Below, piece by piece: positions 34,235 through 45,814 of a stretch of DNA of 64,000 bases. The number at the start of each line of letters is the position of its first letter. Positions within the stretch are counted from its first letter, which is position 1. This DNA is from Erythrophleum ivorense (lineage: Eukaryota; Streptophyta; Magnoliopsida; Fabales; Fabaceae). The notes under the pieces were generated by a model that saw only the letters and a program-made list of their open reading frames with translations, did no database searches and was not told the origin of the DNA. The stretch lies in the NCBI GenBank assembly GCA_026724425.1, contig JAIUCV010000354.1:62001-126000 (forward strand). Direction: 5' to 3'. Made by a program: the position numbers and the translations under genes.

Positions 34235-34784
34235 CTAATTAGAGAAGAGAGACTCGTCGATGTCGATTTTGATCTTCTCGTCGTTCTCAAACTTATCCTT
34301 CCTCGGAGGAGCAGGAGGGACCGGTACTCTCTCCGGCCCTCTTCCCTTGTTCTTGTTTCGTGGCCTCGCCTGCTCACATTTACCAGAAAATTCAAAACCA
34401 GAATTCGAATTTCGCAACTAGTTTTACGGAAAATCGAGAGAGGGAAATTCGATACTTACATTCCCGAAAGAGTGATTGAAACGCTTTCCTCTCGCGGTTT
34501 TGCGGTCTCCTCGGCCACAGTACACTGTTGACCGGAAAAATTACGCCAGTAACGTAATTAAGAGAGGGTGAGATATGTGGAGAGAACAATAGAGAGAGTT
34601 TATTTGAGACATTACCGAGTGGAATTGAGCTGAATGAGGAAGCGTAGAGAGACAATTGCTGAGTGAAGCAAGAGAGAGAGACACCGACAGTTTCCGAGTG
34701 AGATGATGATAGGCTCGGAGAAGATGCGGAGAGGGAAGATACAACGGCGACTCGCGGAGGAGCACCGAGTAGAAGCGACGCCAT
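34235..34784 (-). CDS. PSRP4: Plastid-specific 30S ribosomal protein 4 (bTHXc)
   Basis: Small chloroplast ribosomal protein related to bacterial Thx, a component of the plastid 30S subunit. Three exons on the minus strand: 34784-34616, 34524-34460 and 34369-34235, joining in phase to 122 aa. Residues 1 to about 55 are a Ser-rich transit peptide (MASLLLGAPPRVAVVSSLSA). The mature part starts near VYCGRGDRKTARGKRFNHSF, the Thx-like basic core, and ends in a conserved tail PPAPPRKDKFENDEKIKIDI...ESLFSN. All splice sites are GT..AG. Diverges from NAA30. Matches Arabidopsis At2g38140. Confidence 0.94.
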
Positions 34785-35166
34785 CGCCGTGTTTGCTCTT
34801 ATCGTCTGTGTTTGAGAGTGTGTCGGAGGAAGATAAGGTCGCGAAATTGAAAATGCGTTTAGGATAGGCTTTTTTTCCGTTATCTTCTCATGTTGTTTTG
34901 AGACAAATCATTTATTTGGGCTTTTAATTTTAATAATTCCTTTCGTTGGGCTTTGGACTATTGATAATTACTTTACTTGGGCTTAATTAGCCCAAATCTA
35001 TCCTCAAACCCTACATGCTTGTCACGTGTAATCGACCTTCTTCTTCTTCGTCTTCGTCTTCCTCTCTTCGTGTAGCTTCTTCAGACGTCAGCCAATCGCA
35101 ACATTTTAATCTTCACACAGAGCTATTCGGTATTTGATCTTACAGGATTCTAATCGCAGAAAATCG
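34785..35166. promoter_or_regulatory. Bidirectional promoter PSRP4 / NAA30
   Basis: Four site II motifs TGGGCT (34917, 34947, 34978 and reversed at 34989), one telo-box AAACCCTA (35006-35013) and a perfect G-box CACGTG (35023-35028) lie within 115 bp between the divergent genes. Site II plus telo-box is the standard pair in promoters of plant ribosomal-protein and growth genes (TCP factors). That fits PSRP4 and suggests co-regulation of NAA30. Confidence 0.75.
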
Positions 35167-35459
35167 GTACGCTCTCTTCTCTCTGAAATCCAAAATCCTT
35201 TCGAACTCGCTTTAGCCCAAATCGTTTGATTTACTGATGCACATAGCGCCATAGATTCTTCTTCAGCTGTTAATTGAGCAATCGATTGCTTGCTTCTCAG
35301 TTTCTCAGCAACAAAATCGATTCCTCTTCAGCTGTTAATTGAGCAATCGTTGCTTGCTTCTCAGTTTCTCAACAACAAAATCGATTAAATTCATTTCCAT
35401 GGAAATGAGTTTAGTTTCCCAACTAATTTCCGCTTTATCTTCTCTTTAAAACTTTGCAG
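35167..35459 (+). other. 5'-UTR intron of NAA30 with a tandem duplication
   Basis: A donor AAATCG/GTACGC at 35167 and acceptor CTTTGCAG at 35459 bound an intron in the leader of NAA30. Inside it a 65-bp unit (35254-35318) is repeated at once (35319-35382) with few changes; both copies contain CAGCTGTTAATTGAGCAATC. The intron is inferred from splice-site sequence only. Confidence 0.6.
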
Positions 35460-35496
35460 TAAGTGTACATTTGAGCATCTGAATCACTTCTTTCCA

Positions 35497-36613
35497 ATGG
35501 AAAAAAGTATAGAAGATAAAGAAGAATTCGATGAGGCTGAGATCGAGTACACGAGCTACGCCGGGGAGCATCACCTGCCATTGATTATGTCACTAGTCGA
35601 TCAAGAACTCAGTGAGCCTTACTCCATCTTCACTTACCGTTACTTCGTCTACCTCTGGCCGCAGCTCTGCTTCCTGGTAATTCGATATGCTCACCATTGT
35701 TTCTTCTCTCGTACATTGTCATGCTTTAAATGGATTGGATGAGTGAAACCTATCGTTTCTTTTGCTGAGAAAAGGCGTTTCACAAAGGTAGATGCATAGG
35801 AACCATAGTCTGTAAAATGGGAGAGCATCGACAGACTTACAGAGGTTACATCGCCATGTTAGTCGTCATTAAACCATATCGTGGCCGAGGCATTGGTAAC
35901 TTTTCACAAAGCTACTGATTTGAAACCTTCCGTGTCATTCTGATCTTGTTTTGAATCCAATGCAAAGCCATGGCTCTCTTGAAGTTTGGATATTGTTGTT
36001 TGTGTGCTAATTTTTCCTTGTGATTTACAGCTTCAGAGCTTGTCACAAGATCAATAAAAGTGATGATGGAATCAGGTTGTGGAGAGGTATGCTTCTCTTA
36101 CATTTTTCACTTCTCTCTTTCTTCTGCCTGCTCTCATGAGAACTTTGATATATGGTGGTGCTAGAGTGATATCCTTACCCGGTTGTAGAATTGGTAGATA
36201 AGATCTTCTCTGAGAACCAGTCTCTCACTTATAATCCTATCATGCACATTGGTGTGTAACTGAAAGGTCAATTAGAAATCAGAAATCTCTGCTGTATCTA
36301 TTGAGTAGTGAGTCTACATTGCAAAAAGTACATCATGAGTGGCATTTGCTCTGTAAGGTCTTGGTCATAGTCAAGACTGATTAGTGAACAATATGTATGA
36401 CTGAAGGTAACGTTGGAGGCGGAAGTGGATAACAAAGGAGCGTTGGCTCTATATGGGCGGCTCGGGTTCATAAGAGCCAAACGGCTATACCACTATTATT
36501 TGAATGGGATGGATGCTTTCCGGCTGAAGCTCCTGTTCCCCCTTAAGCCTCGTCTACCTCAAATAGCTTCTCAAGATCAAACCCAGCAAGAGCAAGAGAG
36601 TTTTACTGGATGA
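35497..36613 (+). CDS. NAA30: N-alpha-acetyltransferase catalytic subunit, MAK3/NAA30
   Basis: Catalytic subunit of the NatC complex, which acetylates protein N-termini beginning Met plus a hydrophobic residue. Four exons: 35497-35676, 35775-35895, 36031-36086 and 36407-36613, joining in phase to 187 aa. GNAT-fold features: MLVVIKPYRGRGIA (acetyl-CoA-binding QxxGxG/A-type loop, here RGRGIA), SELVTRSIKVMMESG, and VTLEAEVDNKGALALYGRLGF with the conserved Glu and the NxxAxxLYxxxGF motif. A C-terminal YHYYLNGMDAFRLKL block identifies NAA30. Matches Arabidopsis At2g38130. The leader likely carries an intron. Confidence 0.95.
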
Positions 36614-38183
36614 CACGGTCACTTTCTCTTCTTACTTCATCCTTGAGGCCATGGGGAGAAAAACTGTTTGTATTGCTTTCTGTGTATTCCGGATACTGAA
36701 CATATACATGAAGAATTCTTTTTTTGGTAAAGAAATTACCAAATTTTTATTAGCGACAAAGCTTACTAATAAGTTGAATTATTAATTATAAGATAAAATG
36801 CCTTAATTTCATTCCACTCATAATTATTCATTTTATTCAGCAAATCCCTTTTAAGAACAAAAAGTTCGGATAGTATAGGAAAAGTCTCATAGCTAAAAAT
36901 CTAATCTCAAACTAATATTTTCATACCTCGTTGTAGAAATACAGTATCGTCTTTAAAATATTAGTATCTGCGATTTAAACCATGTTAGCTTAGATTTTGG
37001 GTATCTAAATGTCAAATTGTCCATCTTCCGCCGATAAAAGTCTCAATTATATATTGCAAAAAGAACCAATTGTCTCAAAAACTCACATGGCCCAAATCAG
37101 AACAAATTAAAGACGATTCACCACTCGCCACATAGTTATGGCTATTTGACCCACTCACTAACCAGCTTCGTAGCGGGTCCCGCTCCATATCCGCATTTCA
37201 CTCACATTCACATCGTGCCACTTTCAAATTCAAGTGTTTTTTTTTTTTTTCCTCTAAAACGATTATATGCTATTAGAAGAAACAATTTTGTAAAGCTCTT
37301 TATTATATTTTATACAAAAGAAAAAAGTCAGATGGGAAGTACAAAGAATCGTTACTGGATTCAAACGAGAATATTAGTTAATAATACAGAGAGAGAAAGT
37401 ACATGTGAAACCAGAGCATATGATAAGGGTAACGATTGAGTAGTGTATGAAGGAAACACATGCCATATTTAATAAGAGAGACAAGAACGGTCCTCTGATC
37501 CATACTTTCAAGTGTCTGATCAGAGGAAGGAGTGAGAAGTAAATAATGGCACGTGACTGAGACGAATAAGCCACGTGCGACCCCTCCCCACACCCCCATG
37601 TGGCCAATAGAAATGACCGGTTCCGTCGGTACAAATTTAATGTGTATTATGAGAAACAAATATTTTTTAAAAAAAATTATTTAAAAGTAATCGGAGTTTG
37701 ACCACAAAAAACCTATACGGAGTGCAATAGAAATTTAAGACTCAAGGAGTGATCTGTTTTATTTTTCTTGAGATATGAACATTTAATTCATGAATTAATT
37801 AAACTCAGTTTAGAGTTGACAAAATTAATAATTTCTTCTATAACATGTACTAGTTACCAATAAAATAAGGAGTGTTATGTGTTACTAAAGCCAAGTAAAA
37901 GAAGAAGTCCATACATTCTTTAGCCTATTGCTGTTTTTAACAATACCCATATTAAGAAACCACACACTGCTATATTATCGACCTAAGGAGTGAAAACCAA
38001 AATACAAAACCCCGAAGAAAAAAAAAAATTAAGAGCTTAGCACGCATTCAAAGGGGAGGTGTAATAAGTACACAATTTTCGTGACTTTTTACTCCCCGAC
38101 GTATACGAACAACAAACACAAAAAAGAAGAACAAATAATATTTAAAATAACTCCACAAAAGCATTAGACCCTGGCTAGAACTC
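36614..38183. other. Intergenic between convergent NAA30 and AUX1
   Basis: No coding gene recognised. Near 36718-36780 the sequence (T-run, GGTAAAGAAATTACC, then AATTTTTATTAGCGAC) resembles a truncated minus-strand retroposon tail. Two CACGTG boxes lie at 37550 and 37572, listed separately. Confidence 0.5.
37545..37605. promoter_or_regulatory. Paired G-boxes with CCAAT box, no gene assigned
   Basis: CACGTG at 37550-37555 and 37572-37577 (22 bp apart, about two helical turns), the second as the ABRE-like GCCACGTGCG. A C-rich stretch and GGCCAATAG follow within 35 bp. It looks like promoter sequence, although both neighbouring genes end toward this region. Confidence 0.45.
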
Positions 38184-41100
38184 TCAAAGGCGGTGATGTA
38201 AAGCGGAAACCGGAGCATGCGCGGCGGCAGCGGCTGCAGCCGGCGGTTTACATTGGTAACACTTAGCGAAGAGACCAAAAGTGTCGACTTGACGAACAAA
38301 GTTGGTTACACTTGCCCATCCACCGAAACCAAATCCGACAATAAGAACCCAAACCACCACGAAAGCGTTCAGCACGTACATCGCCGTCCAGCTCGGCATG
38401 AAGAACGGTGGCTTCTCCGCCGCATTCTACAAGAAATATCCAAAACAAAAATCAAGAACCATTGATGAGAGAGAGGGAAAGAGAGTGTGTGTTTGTGTGG
38501 GTATTGTCGTGTAGTAATGGACAAAATCCAAAGCTTTGTTGACCCATGAGAGGGAGGGAGATATGATTGTGATTTGTCATACTCAGACTCTCACTTTAAA
38601 TTGATGTTAGGCAGAGAGTCCCTATTGTACAGCTACTTTGCATTCCTGATTATGACTCTTACCTATTCCTCTCCCTTATTTTCCTCCCAAATTATCTATT
38701 TTCCAACTTCTTTTTTCCCCCCTCTACTGTTATAATATACGCACGATTTGGAAAAAGGTAAAAGATTCCTGGTCAATTACTAATTCTAACCTAACCAGAA
38801 ACTAATAAGAATTTCGACTTCCACTTTCTAAAAGCATAATATAAAAAAAGAGAGTGAGCTGAAACCAACTCAATAAATATTTGGAGGGGACGCCAGTAAG
38901 GAATGTGGGTGATGATCCTATCTTCCGTAAGATACGGAACACTGAACCCCATCTATCTTTTATTAGAAAGACGTTTATACCCTCCAATCTCAATTATCTT
39001 TTTTTTCACGACCCTACCCCAACTACAGAATCAAACACTAGCTAGTCCATTATTATATTTCTCCACCGACCGTTATAGATGCTAGTGTAATGGTTAAGTT
39101 TTCGAGTTTTAACTACGCTTAAGAGTGTATACTTTGTGAAAAGTATACCTGACGAGCGGAGGCAGATCGGTAAGTGAGCATGTGAGCGAGGGAAGGGATG
39201 ATATAGACGGTGAAGCTAACCAGAAGAGCACCAACGGCGGAATTGATGGGACCGAAGAAGGGGAAAATAATAGCTAAGAACCATATCGGTATAACCACAG
39301 GCAATCTAGCTAAAGCCCTCAAGCAAATGCTCTTCGTGTCATGCATCCCTATCACTTTCTCCCACACAAAGTAAAGCGGCGTACACGCGAATCCGAACGT
39401 TATGAACTGCAACAACACATTATTTCATTAACTTAGTTAGAAAACGTTATCGAAAATTATGAGAAAGAAAGTAATGTTAGATATATGTCTACCTGGTGAA
39501 TAAGCATGAGGATAACGGCAGCGTCACGCCACGCGTTCTTGGGAAGAAGAGAGAAAGCGTTGGAGTGGTCGAGAAGCGCGTCTCCGAAGGCCCAGTAAAC
39601 GGCGGAAGCTGACGGAATCGTCAGTGTGAAAACGTATAACGTCGCCATCAAGTAAATGTACTTAAACTTCTGTGGTTTCCACATCGCATGCATTATCTCA
39701 CTGCAATTCATATTTGGATCAAATAATTAAAGATTCCATATAACGAGATCAGAAAAGGGATAAGGGTGTATTTGACATTTGACAGAGGTGTACTGTTATT
39801 ACTACTAGTTGTGCTTGGGTGGCAAATAGTGTAGGGATAGGAATATATAACTATAATTGTTTTGTTTTTATTATTTAAAAGGTTAGGAAATATTTTATTT
39901 ACATTTTATTACTATTTTAAGATTGAAATATAATAATGATAATAATCACCATGACCGTAATAATAGTTACACCTTATTTGCCGGCAAAAGCTGCAATAGA
40001 AGCGGCGAAGAAACGATCCAGCACCCAGAATTTAATAATATCTCACCAATTCATCTATCATATACTATACTTTTCTGCCATTTTAACTTTAACTTAAATA
40101 GTATTCAACTATGTCTGACAGAATTTATTAATTTTTTATCTATAAAAGAGATAGATTTAATTCTCATTAAGAAATCAAAGGAATAGATAAGAGAAACTTA
40201 CACAGTAACAGCGTGACCACCAAAGGTATACAAGATATTGGTAGCTCCGGTAAAATACAACACTAGCTTTGTTGGACCCGAGTGTTTCACACCTTCCGCC
40301 TAAAATTCAAAATTTACAACAACAAAATCTTAATCATTTGATTTGATCAAACAGAATATTAAAAAGTGGTTCTACACTTTTAATGAAAAAGTTCTTTCAA
40401 ATTAAAAAAAAAAAACTATACAAATTTGGGTTCAGATGCACGGAATAATTCAACTTCTTTTTTCCCCTAATCTTAAAGAGAAAATACGAATTTTATTTCT
40501 TTTAGAACTAAGGCATATACTGTCACCTCATTGCAAAGCATAAAAAAATGAAAACGACAGTGTTATAATCTTTAATAATATTATTATTATTATATAATTG
40601 ACTGAAAAACAAAAACAAAAATTTTAATACCTGGCCGTGGATGATGGAGGCGATGGCCATGTACCAGGCGGTGTAAGTGGTCATACCCAAGCCGAGGAAT
40701 GACCAAATTCGGTAATTATGAAACGAAGGTATAAACACAGTGGTTGCACAACACGCGCCGAATATGTAAGTCCATGTTCTCTTGTCCAAGTGATCGTTTA
40801 TGTAATAAATGTTACTGCACACCAATCATCAACTTTTTTTTTAAATCATCCATTCATAATTTGTAGCACTAAGAGAGATTAAAGACAGACCTGGCACAAG
40901 CAATGAGTTGGATTACAGATCCAAACAAGAGGAAAGTGCAATTAAAAGCGAGTCCTACTGCTTTCCAATATGAGCCGAGTAATCCATCAAGCACTTCAAA
41001 CCACTGTTATTAATCATTTTAATTAGGAGTGATTAATTGATGATTATCAAGTTTTTTAAAAAATAAAAAATAATAACTGTTACCTGAATGACGTGGTTTT

Positions 41101-41269
41101 TGAAGTTTTTGCCTTCTTTCTCCTTACGAGCTCTGTATTCGACGTAGAGAACACTGATGAGATAAGCAGTCCAGCTTCCGAGTAATCCGTAGAAGATCTG
41201 AAGCACTATTCCTGATAACATCCCTAATTGACTGAACGAGTACGGTAACGTCAAAAGCACTTGCGCCAC

Positions 41270-41318
<49 letters not shown>

Positions 41319-41570
41319 GATCGCTCCTTCAAATTTTCAAGATTCTTGAAATTCTTGAAAATGAATTTTTGTATTTACTTGGTTAGATGCGCAGCTGAAC
41401 CAAGCGTCCCAGACGGAGCCACCGTGCCAGAGGAAATTGCTAAGTTTAGAACCGCCGAGTCCGTCGTGCTCGTCGATTTTTCCGGTGTGGTTTCCGTTGA
41501 TCTGATCTCCTTCGTTGTCATTTCCGCTCGGCACTATCGCCTCTTCTCCTTGCTTCATTCCCGCCGACAT
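38184..41570 (-). CDS. AUX1: Auxin influx carrier AUX1
   Basis: Plasma-membrane H+/IAA symporter of the AAAP family with about 11 membrane segments, needed for auxin import in root tip and lateral root cap. Eight exons on the minus strand: 41570-41379, 41269-41084, 41003-40891, 40814-40631, 40299-40202, 39700-39493, 39406-39149 and 38426-38184. They join in phase to 493 aa (Arabidopsis AUX1 485). Recognised blocks: SNFLWHGGSVWDAWFSCASN, VAQVLLTLPYSFSQLGMLSG, SNIYYINDHLDKRTWTYIFG, FGGHAVTVEIMHAMWKPQKF and the C-terminus YQCKPPAAAAAAAHAPVSAL, which separates AUX1 from LAX1-3. The extra length sits in the acidic N-terminus and the Ala run. Intron 1 contains 43 consecutive T just before the exon 2 acceptor. 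No disabling change seen. Confidence 0.97.
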
Positions 41571-42190
41571 TTTTTTTTGCTCCCTCTAGATCTGAAAAGA
41601 ATACGACGCCGATTTTACTGTCACTCAAATATTTTCCAGATAGGAACAAAAAATAAAATGAAACTGAACAGAGAAGAAAAACAGAGCACAGAGAGATGAT
41701 GATGGAGAGTGAGAGAGATATCTCAATTAAGAAAGAGAAGAGACGGTTACGAAGATCAGTTTCAGAAGAGTGTAAACTGTTCTTTCTTCACGTTTTTCTC
41801 TTCTTTACTGAAAAATACAGAGAGAGGGGGAGAGAGAGAGAGAGAGTGACTTACGTTTTTCTCTATTAGAGAAAAGAAGAAGAAGAAGGTGAGAACGAAT
41901 CAGAAGCAAACAAAAGACCAAAACTGATTTGGTCCTTTAGTTCTCACTTGTTCTTTCTTTTTCACTTTGTTTTTTTATTTTTTTAAACTCTGCTCTCTTT
42001 GTCAATCTCTGACTTCAAGAAACAGAGCATAAGAAAGAAGAGAGTCCAGAAAATGGCAGAGGAGAGAGAGAGTGAATTTTGGGGAAAGAAGAAGAAGAAG
42101 ACTTTCTTTGATCTGAGCAAAAGAAGGAATGAAGCTAAAATACTGTAAGATGCTTCGGGCTTCACAACCCCTCTCCTTTTTATATACCAA
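41571..42190 (-). promoter_or_regulatory. AUX1 leader and core promoter
   Basis: A TATA box (TATATAAAA, minus strand) lies at 42186-42178, about 610 bp before the AUX1 ATG. The region between is rich in GAGA/CTCT and GAAGAA runs, as in plant 5' leaders. A long leader is likely; the transcription start is inferred from the TATA position. Confidence 0.55.
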
Positions 42191-43244
42191 TCTCTCTTCT
42201 CTCTCTTTTTTTTTCCTTCTTCTCTTGATTTTATTTTTTATATAATTTCTTTTTCTTAAAACAGCTGCTGTAAAATCAACACCATTAACTTTTTTTAGGT
42301 AACGGTAGCATCTCACTTTTTTTTACGTTTTGGCATTAATAATTAACGTGACTATTGACATCCAGGATTTCCGGGTTCTGCCAAAAAAAATAAAATAAAT
42401 AAATTTGTTAATCCCAAATGGGGTTCCAAAATACGTTAGTGTATAAATCATTAGTAGTGTGACAAAAAATAATCATTAATTGTATAAAAATTTAAGATAC
42501 TATGATGACAAAATAAATAATGCAACACATTAAAGTTGACGATTTATTGACTTATATAGCCAACATCTAGATTTAGATACCTATTTGTTCTTTCAACAGC
42601 TATCTAGAATTAGATATCTGTAAGACTATGCTACACTTTAACACTGACCTGCGTATATTAGAGTTTGTACTTCAGTTTTGAAGAATAATAAGAAAACGTT
42701 TATCATATCATCAATCACTAACCTCGCGTAGAACTTAATCTAGCTGGACTAATCAAATAATCAAGGACCAGACAAGACTGGAGGCTCATGTTTCAGTGAT
42801 GAGTTTGCAGTACACTCGTTGCCCATCTAACAAATAATTGGATACTACGGCATACCAAATATGATACTAATTTTAAACGAAGGCATAATACACATATACT
42901 GTACCTAGTTGGAATACAATCGTGACGAAACTACAAATATCTCATTCTCATGTTTGACAACTAATGTATGTTGTATCTCGTTTATAAATGCATATGGACA
43001 TTTAATACTCACGAGGTATAAATAACTTTACCTTAAATCATTTACTATTAAATTTATGTTTTAAAAGTCCAAGTATTGTTAGTTAAAAATTCAATTTAGT
43101 TCAAAATAATACTGCTGGATGGTAACTGGTAAGATAAAATACTCAGTTACAATGGCATTGTGGTATCATGTAGTTTTAAACTATTTCAATACCTAGATAT
43201 ACACTTAATTATACTGGTCTAGCGAGTTTTACTAATTTTGATAC

Positions 43245-43287
43245 CATAATGAGTTTTCTTTTTTTCTTTTTCTTTTCATAATGAGTT
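43245..43287 (-). mobile_element. Micro-insertion: T-rich 21 nt with 11-bp duplication
   Basis: CATAATGAGTT at 43245-43255 and again at 43277-43287 flank a 21-nt insert of T with a few C. Read on the minus strand it is an A-rich tail. The least certain member of the set. Confidence 0.5.
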
Positions 43288-44266
43288 ATAACTTCGAGTT
43301 TCTTAAGAAATTGGATATGTATATTATGCTGTTTTTTTCTTTTCAAATTGCTAAAAGAAATTATAATATTGATGTGCATTGCACGAATTAGCACGTAGTA
43401 TTAATATTTATGTGACATACTTTGTTTCTAAGTTTTGTAAGTAACTTGCTTGCTCAGCTGCTTAAAATGTTGAAACCTCCCCCTTGATCTCAGTGTTCTC
43501 ATTACTCAATATCTCTAATTAATAAGCCCGATGGTATTAAAGTGTTGGATACGTATAAACTATAATCTGTTCCACTATAAAGAAATGGTTTAATTATTTG
43601 TAGACATCGAAATTTGACTATTTCTTGAAACTTTAGAAAATTAAGAACGCGGTTGATCAAGTTGTAGAATATTTTAAACAACTATCGGATACTGTAAGAT
43701 ACATAGAGCCTATGTATATAGCGAGTGTATTAATGTAAAGGCGGCAATGTTGCAGGTCTTCTTTAAATTTGGTGCAGAAACTGCAGATTTTACCCAACGG
43801 GTTGCTTGTTTTTGCTTCTGTTTCACGCAATATATATAAATTTTATAATTTGCACTTAATGGAAAATCTATACTATTTAAAACTTGAATTTACTAACAAC
43901 GCAACGCAAGCTTCGGTTGTATCTTTATTAAAACACCCCCAGCCATTGTTTGATCTGAAAAGCTTCTATTTCTTGTATGGATAACGGAGTAGTGTTGTTC
44001 ATTCTCCTATTTTAGAGTTAATTTTTTTTCAGTTACAAAATGTTCTTGAAAGTTTATCTATTTGACTTAATTTTTTTTAAACTGAATATAAGCATTTTTA
44101 AAATAACGATAAGTAAAAAACTAAAAATAGAAACTATCTCGATTACGAGGATCTTGTTTGACCTGAATATATATAAATAAAAGGATAATATTGGAGTTCT
44201 AATAATTGTTCTTCCATTCACACAAGTATATTTTGATTTTGGTTCTTTTTTTTTATGTTAGAATTG

Positions 44267-44319
44267 ATATCACATACTCTTTTTTTTTTTTTTTTTTTGA
44301 ACATATCACATATACTCTT
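44267..44319 (-). mobile_element. Micro-insertion: GTTC + poly(A), with duplication
   Basis: ATATCACATACTCTT (44267-44281) and ATATCACATATACTCTT (44303-44319) flank T17 plus GAAC. On the minus strand the insert reads GTTC followed by A17. One copy of the duplication has gained TA. Confidence 0.65.
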
Positions 44320-45394
44320 AACAATCTACGAAGTATATTTCCATTCACACATATGTGAACTTCTTGGTTTTTTTTTCAGGATCTACTTCATACTTGATGG
44401 TCTATTTTTATGAAAAATACATACTTTGTTTCTTAAATTATTATACATTAATCTCTGTCCTCAAGATACACTTATTGCACACTCGATTCAACATTTAAGA
44501 TTGATAATCAGGTTGTGAAAACGTGGAAATCTGAACAGAAGAGCTATTACCAACGTAGGCTTGGACTGAAACACTTTTTAGTTATGAAACATCTATGCCG
44601 AGCCAAAAGCAAAACCAACAAAATAATTTGTGACTCTGTGAGCTAAGACACTCAAAAGTGGCTAAATATGAACAGCCAGGCCGAGCCGAGCTGGAAACGG
44701 ACCTTCCACGAATTCACACGCTTGAAGCTTTGTAAAAGAAACATGCGCACTATGAACACCTGCGCCCCCACACGCCGCCGTTTCATCATTTATAAAGATG
44801 CCTTTTTTTTATCGGACGATTTTGCCATTGAGCCTCTTATCGGCTAGTGGGTCCATTTCCTTTTTCCTTCATTTTCCTTTTCATTTTATATATATTCAGG
44901 TCAAATTTTTTTATTTTTTTTTCCATGTTTTCCCCACATTACCTTTTCCTTTTATAGGTACAATTTATTGACGATTTCGAACAATATTTATTTAGTCATT
45001 TTTCTAATGGAATTGTAATGAATTATGTTGCAAGTATGCACGACTTTGTGATATCATATAGTATTATACTATATATCAAACGTTTTTCTATATATGGTTA
45101 ATGTGAATATCAAACTGTATTTACAAAATAAAAGACGTTGCTGTCCTTCATAAATATTCTAGGAGACTACCACTTCCATTTTAATTTATTAGGTTTTCAA
45201 CAATTTTATGATCATTAGTTCATAACCATAAGAGTTTTTGTTCTTCAAATTTTCAGATATTAAATATAAGTACTATTTTAAACAGGTTGCTATTAATCTT
45301 TTTGGCAACATAGCTATCAAATCGATTGGGTCCATTTCTCATATAGACATATCTCGGGAATCTTTACTCGTGTTTAATTTGATAAAATCCTTAA

Positions 45395-45811
45395 GGGGGG
45401 TTATTGGGAGATGGATTTCAAAGAATTTTTAAAATTTTAAGAATCCGTTGTTATTGGTTTATGAATTCTGATAATCTTACTAAAATCCATTGTTATTGGT
45501 TTGATGATTTTTAAATTCCATACAGAATCCATTGTTATTCAAAAAGTTTGTGTTTTAATGATTTCATGAATCCATTAAAATCCTTGTTATTGGGAGATGG
45601 ATTTTAAACAAATTAACTCATGAAACAAAACTTTCAAAATACTATCAATAACCCTTAGATTTTCAAAATCCCTTAGAATAAAATATTTTGATTGATTTCC
45701 TAAATTTACATACTCTTTTCAAATCTAACAAAAACTCATTATAAATTTAACAATTCTCTTGACTTTCAAAATCTTTCAAATCCACACAAATTCATCTCCC
45801 AATAACCCCCC
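45395..45811. mobile_element. Tourist-like (PIF/Harbinger) MITE
   Basis: 417 bp with inverted repeats GGGGGGTTATTGGGAGATG at 45395 and CATCTCCCAATAACCCCCC ending at 45811, flanked by the 3-bp duplication TAA. The interior repeats ATCCATTGTTATTGG and its variants. No coding capacity. The 3-bp TAA/TTA target and G-rich terminus are typical of PIF/Harbinger. Confidence 0.9.
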
Positions 45812-45814
45812 TAA

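Larger units (their letters stand above)
42191..45394. other. Gene-free AT-rich region upstream of AUX1
   Basis: No coding gene recognised. It holds two short poly(T) insertions with duplications (43256, 44282). A patch at about 44650-44790 is clearly richer in G+C than its surroundings (GCCGAGCCGAGCTGG, CACGCCGCCGTTTC) and ends in a TATA-like ATTTATAAAG; it could be an AUX1 distal element or an unannotated promoter. Confidence 0.45.

Noticed and set aside
43769..43984. Frame resembling an F-box/FBD leucine-rich fragment (NLYYLKLEFTN...SLLKHPQPL)
   Set aside because: Only a vague leucine spacing pattern; too short and no flanking exons.
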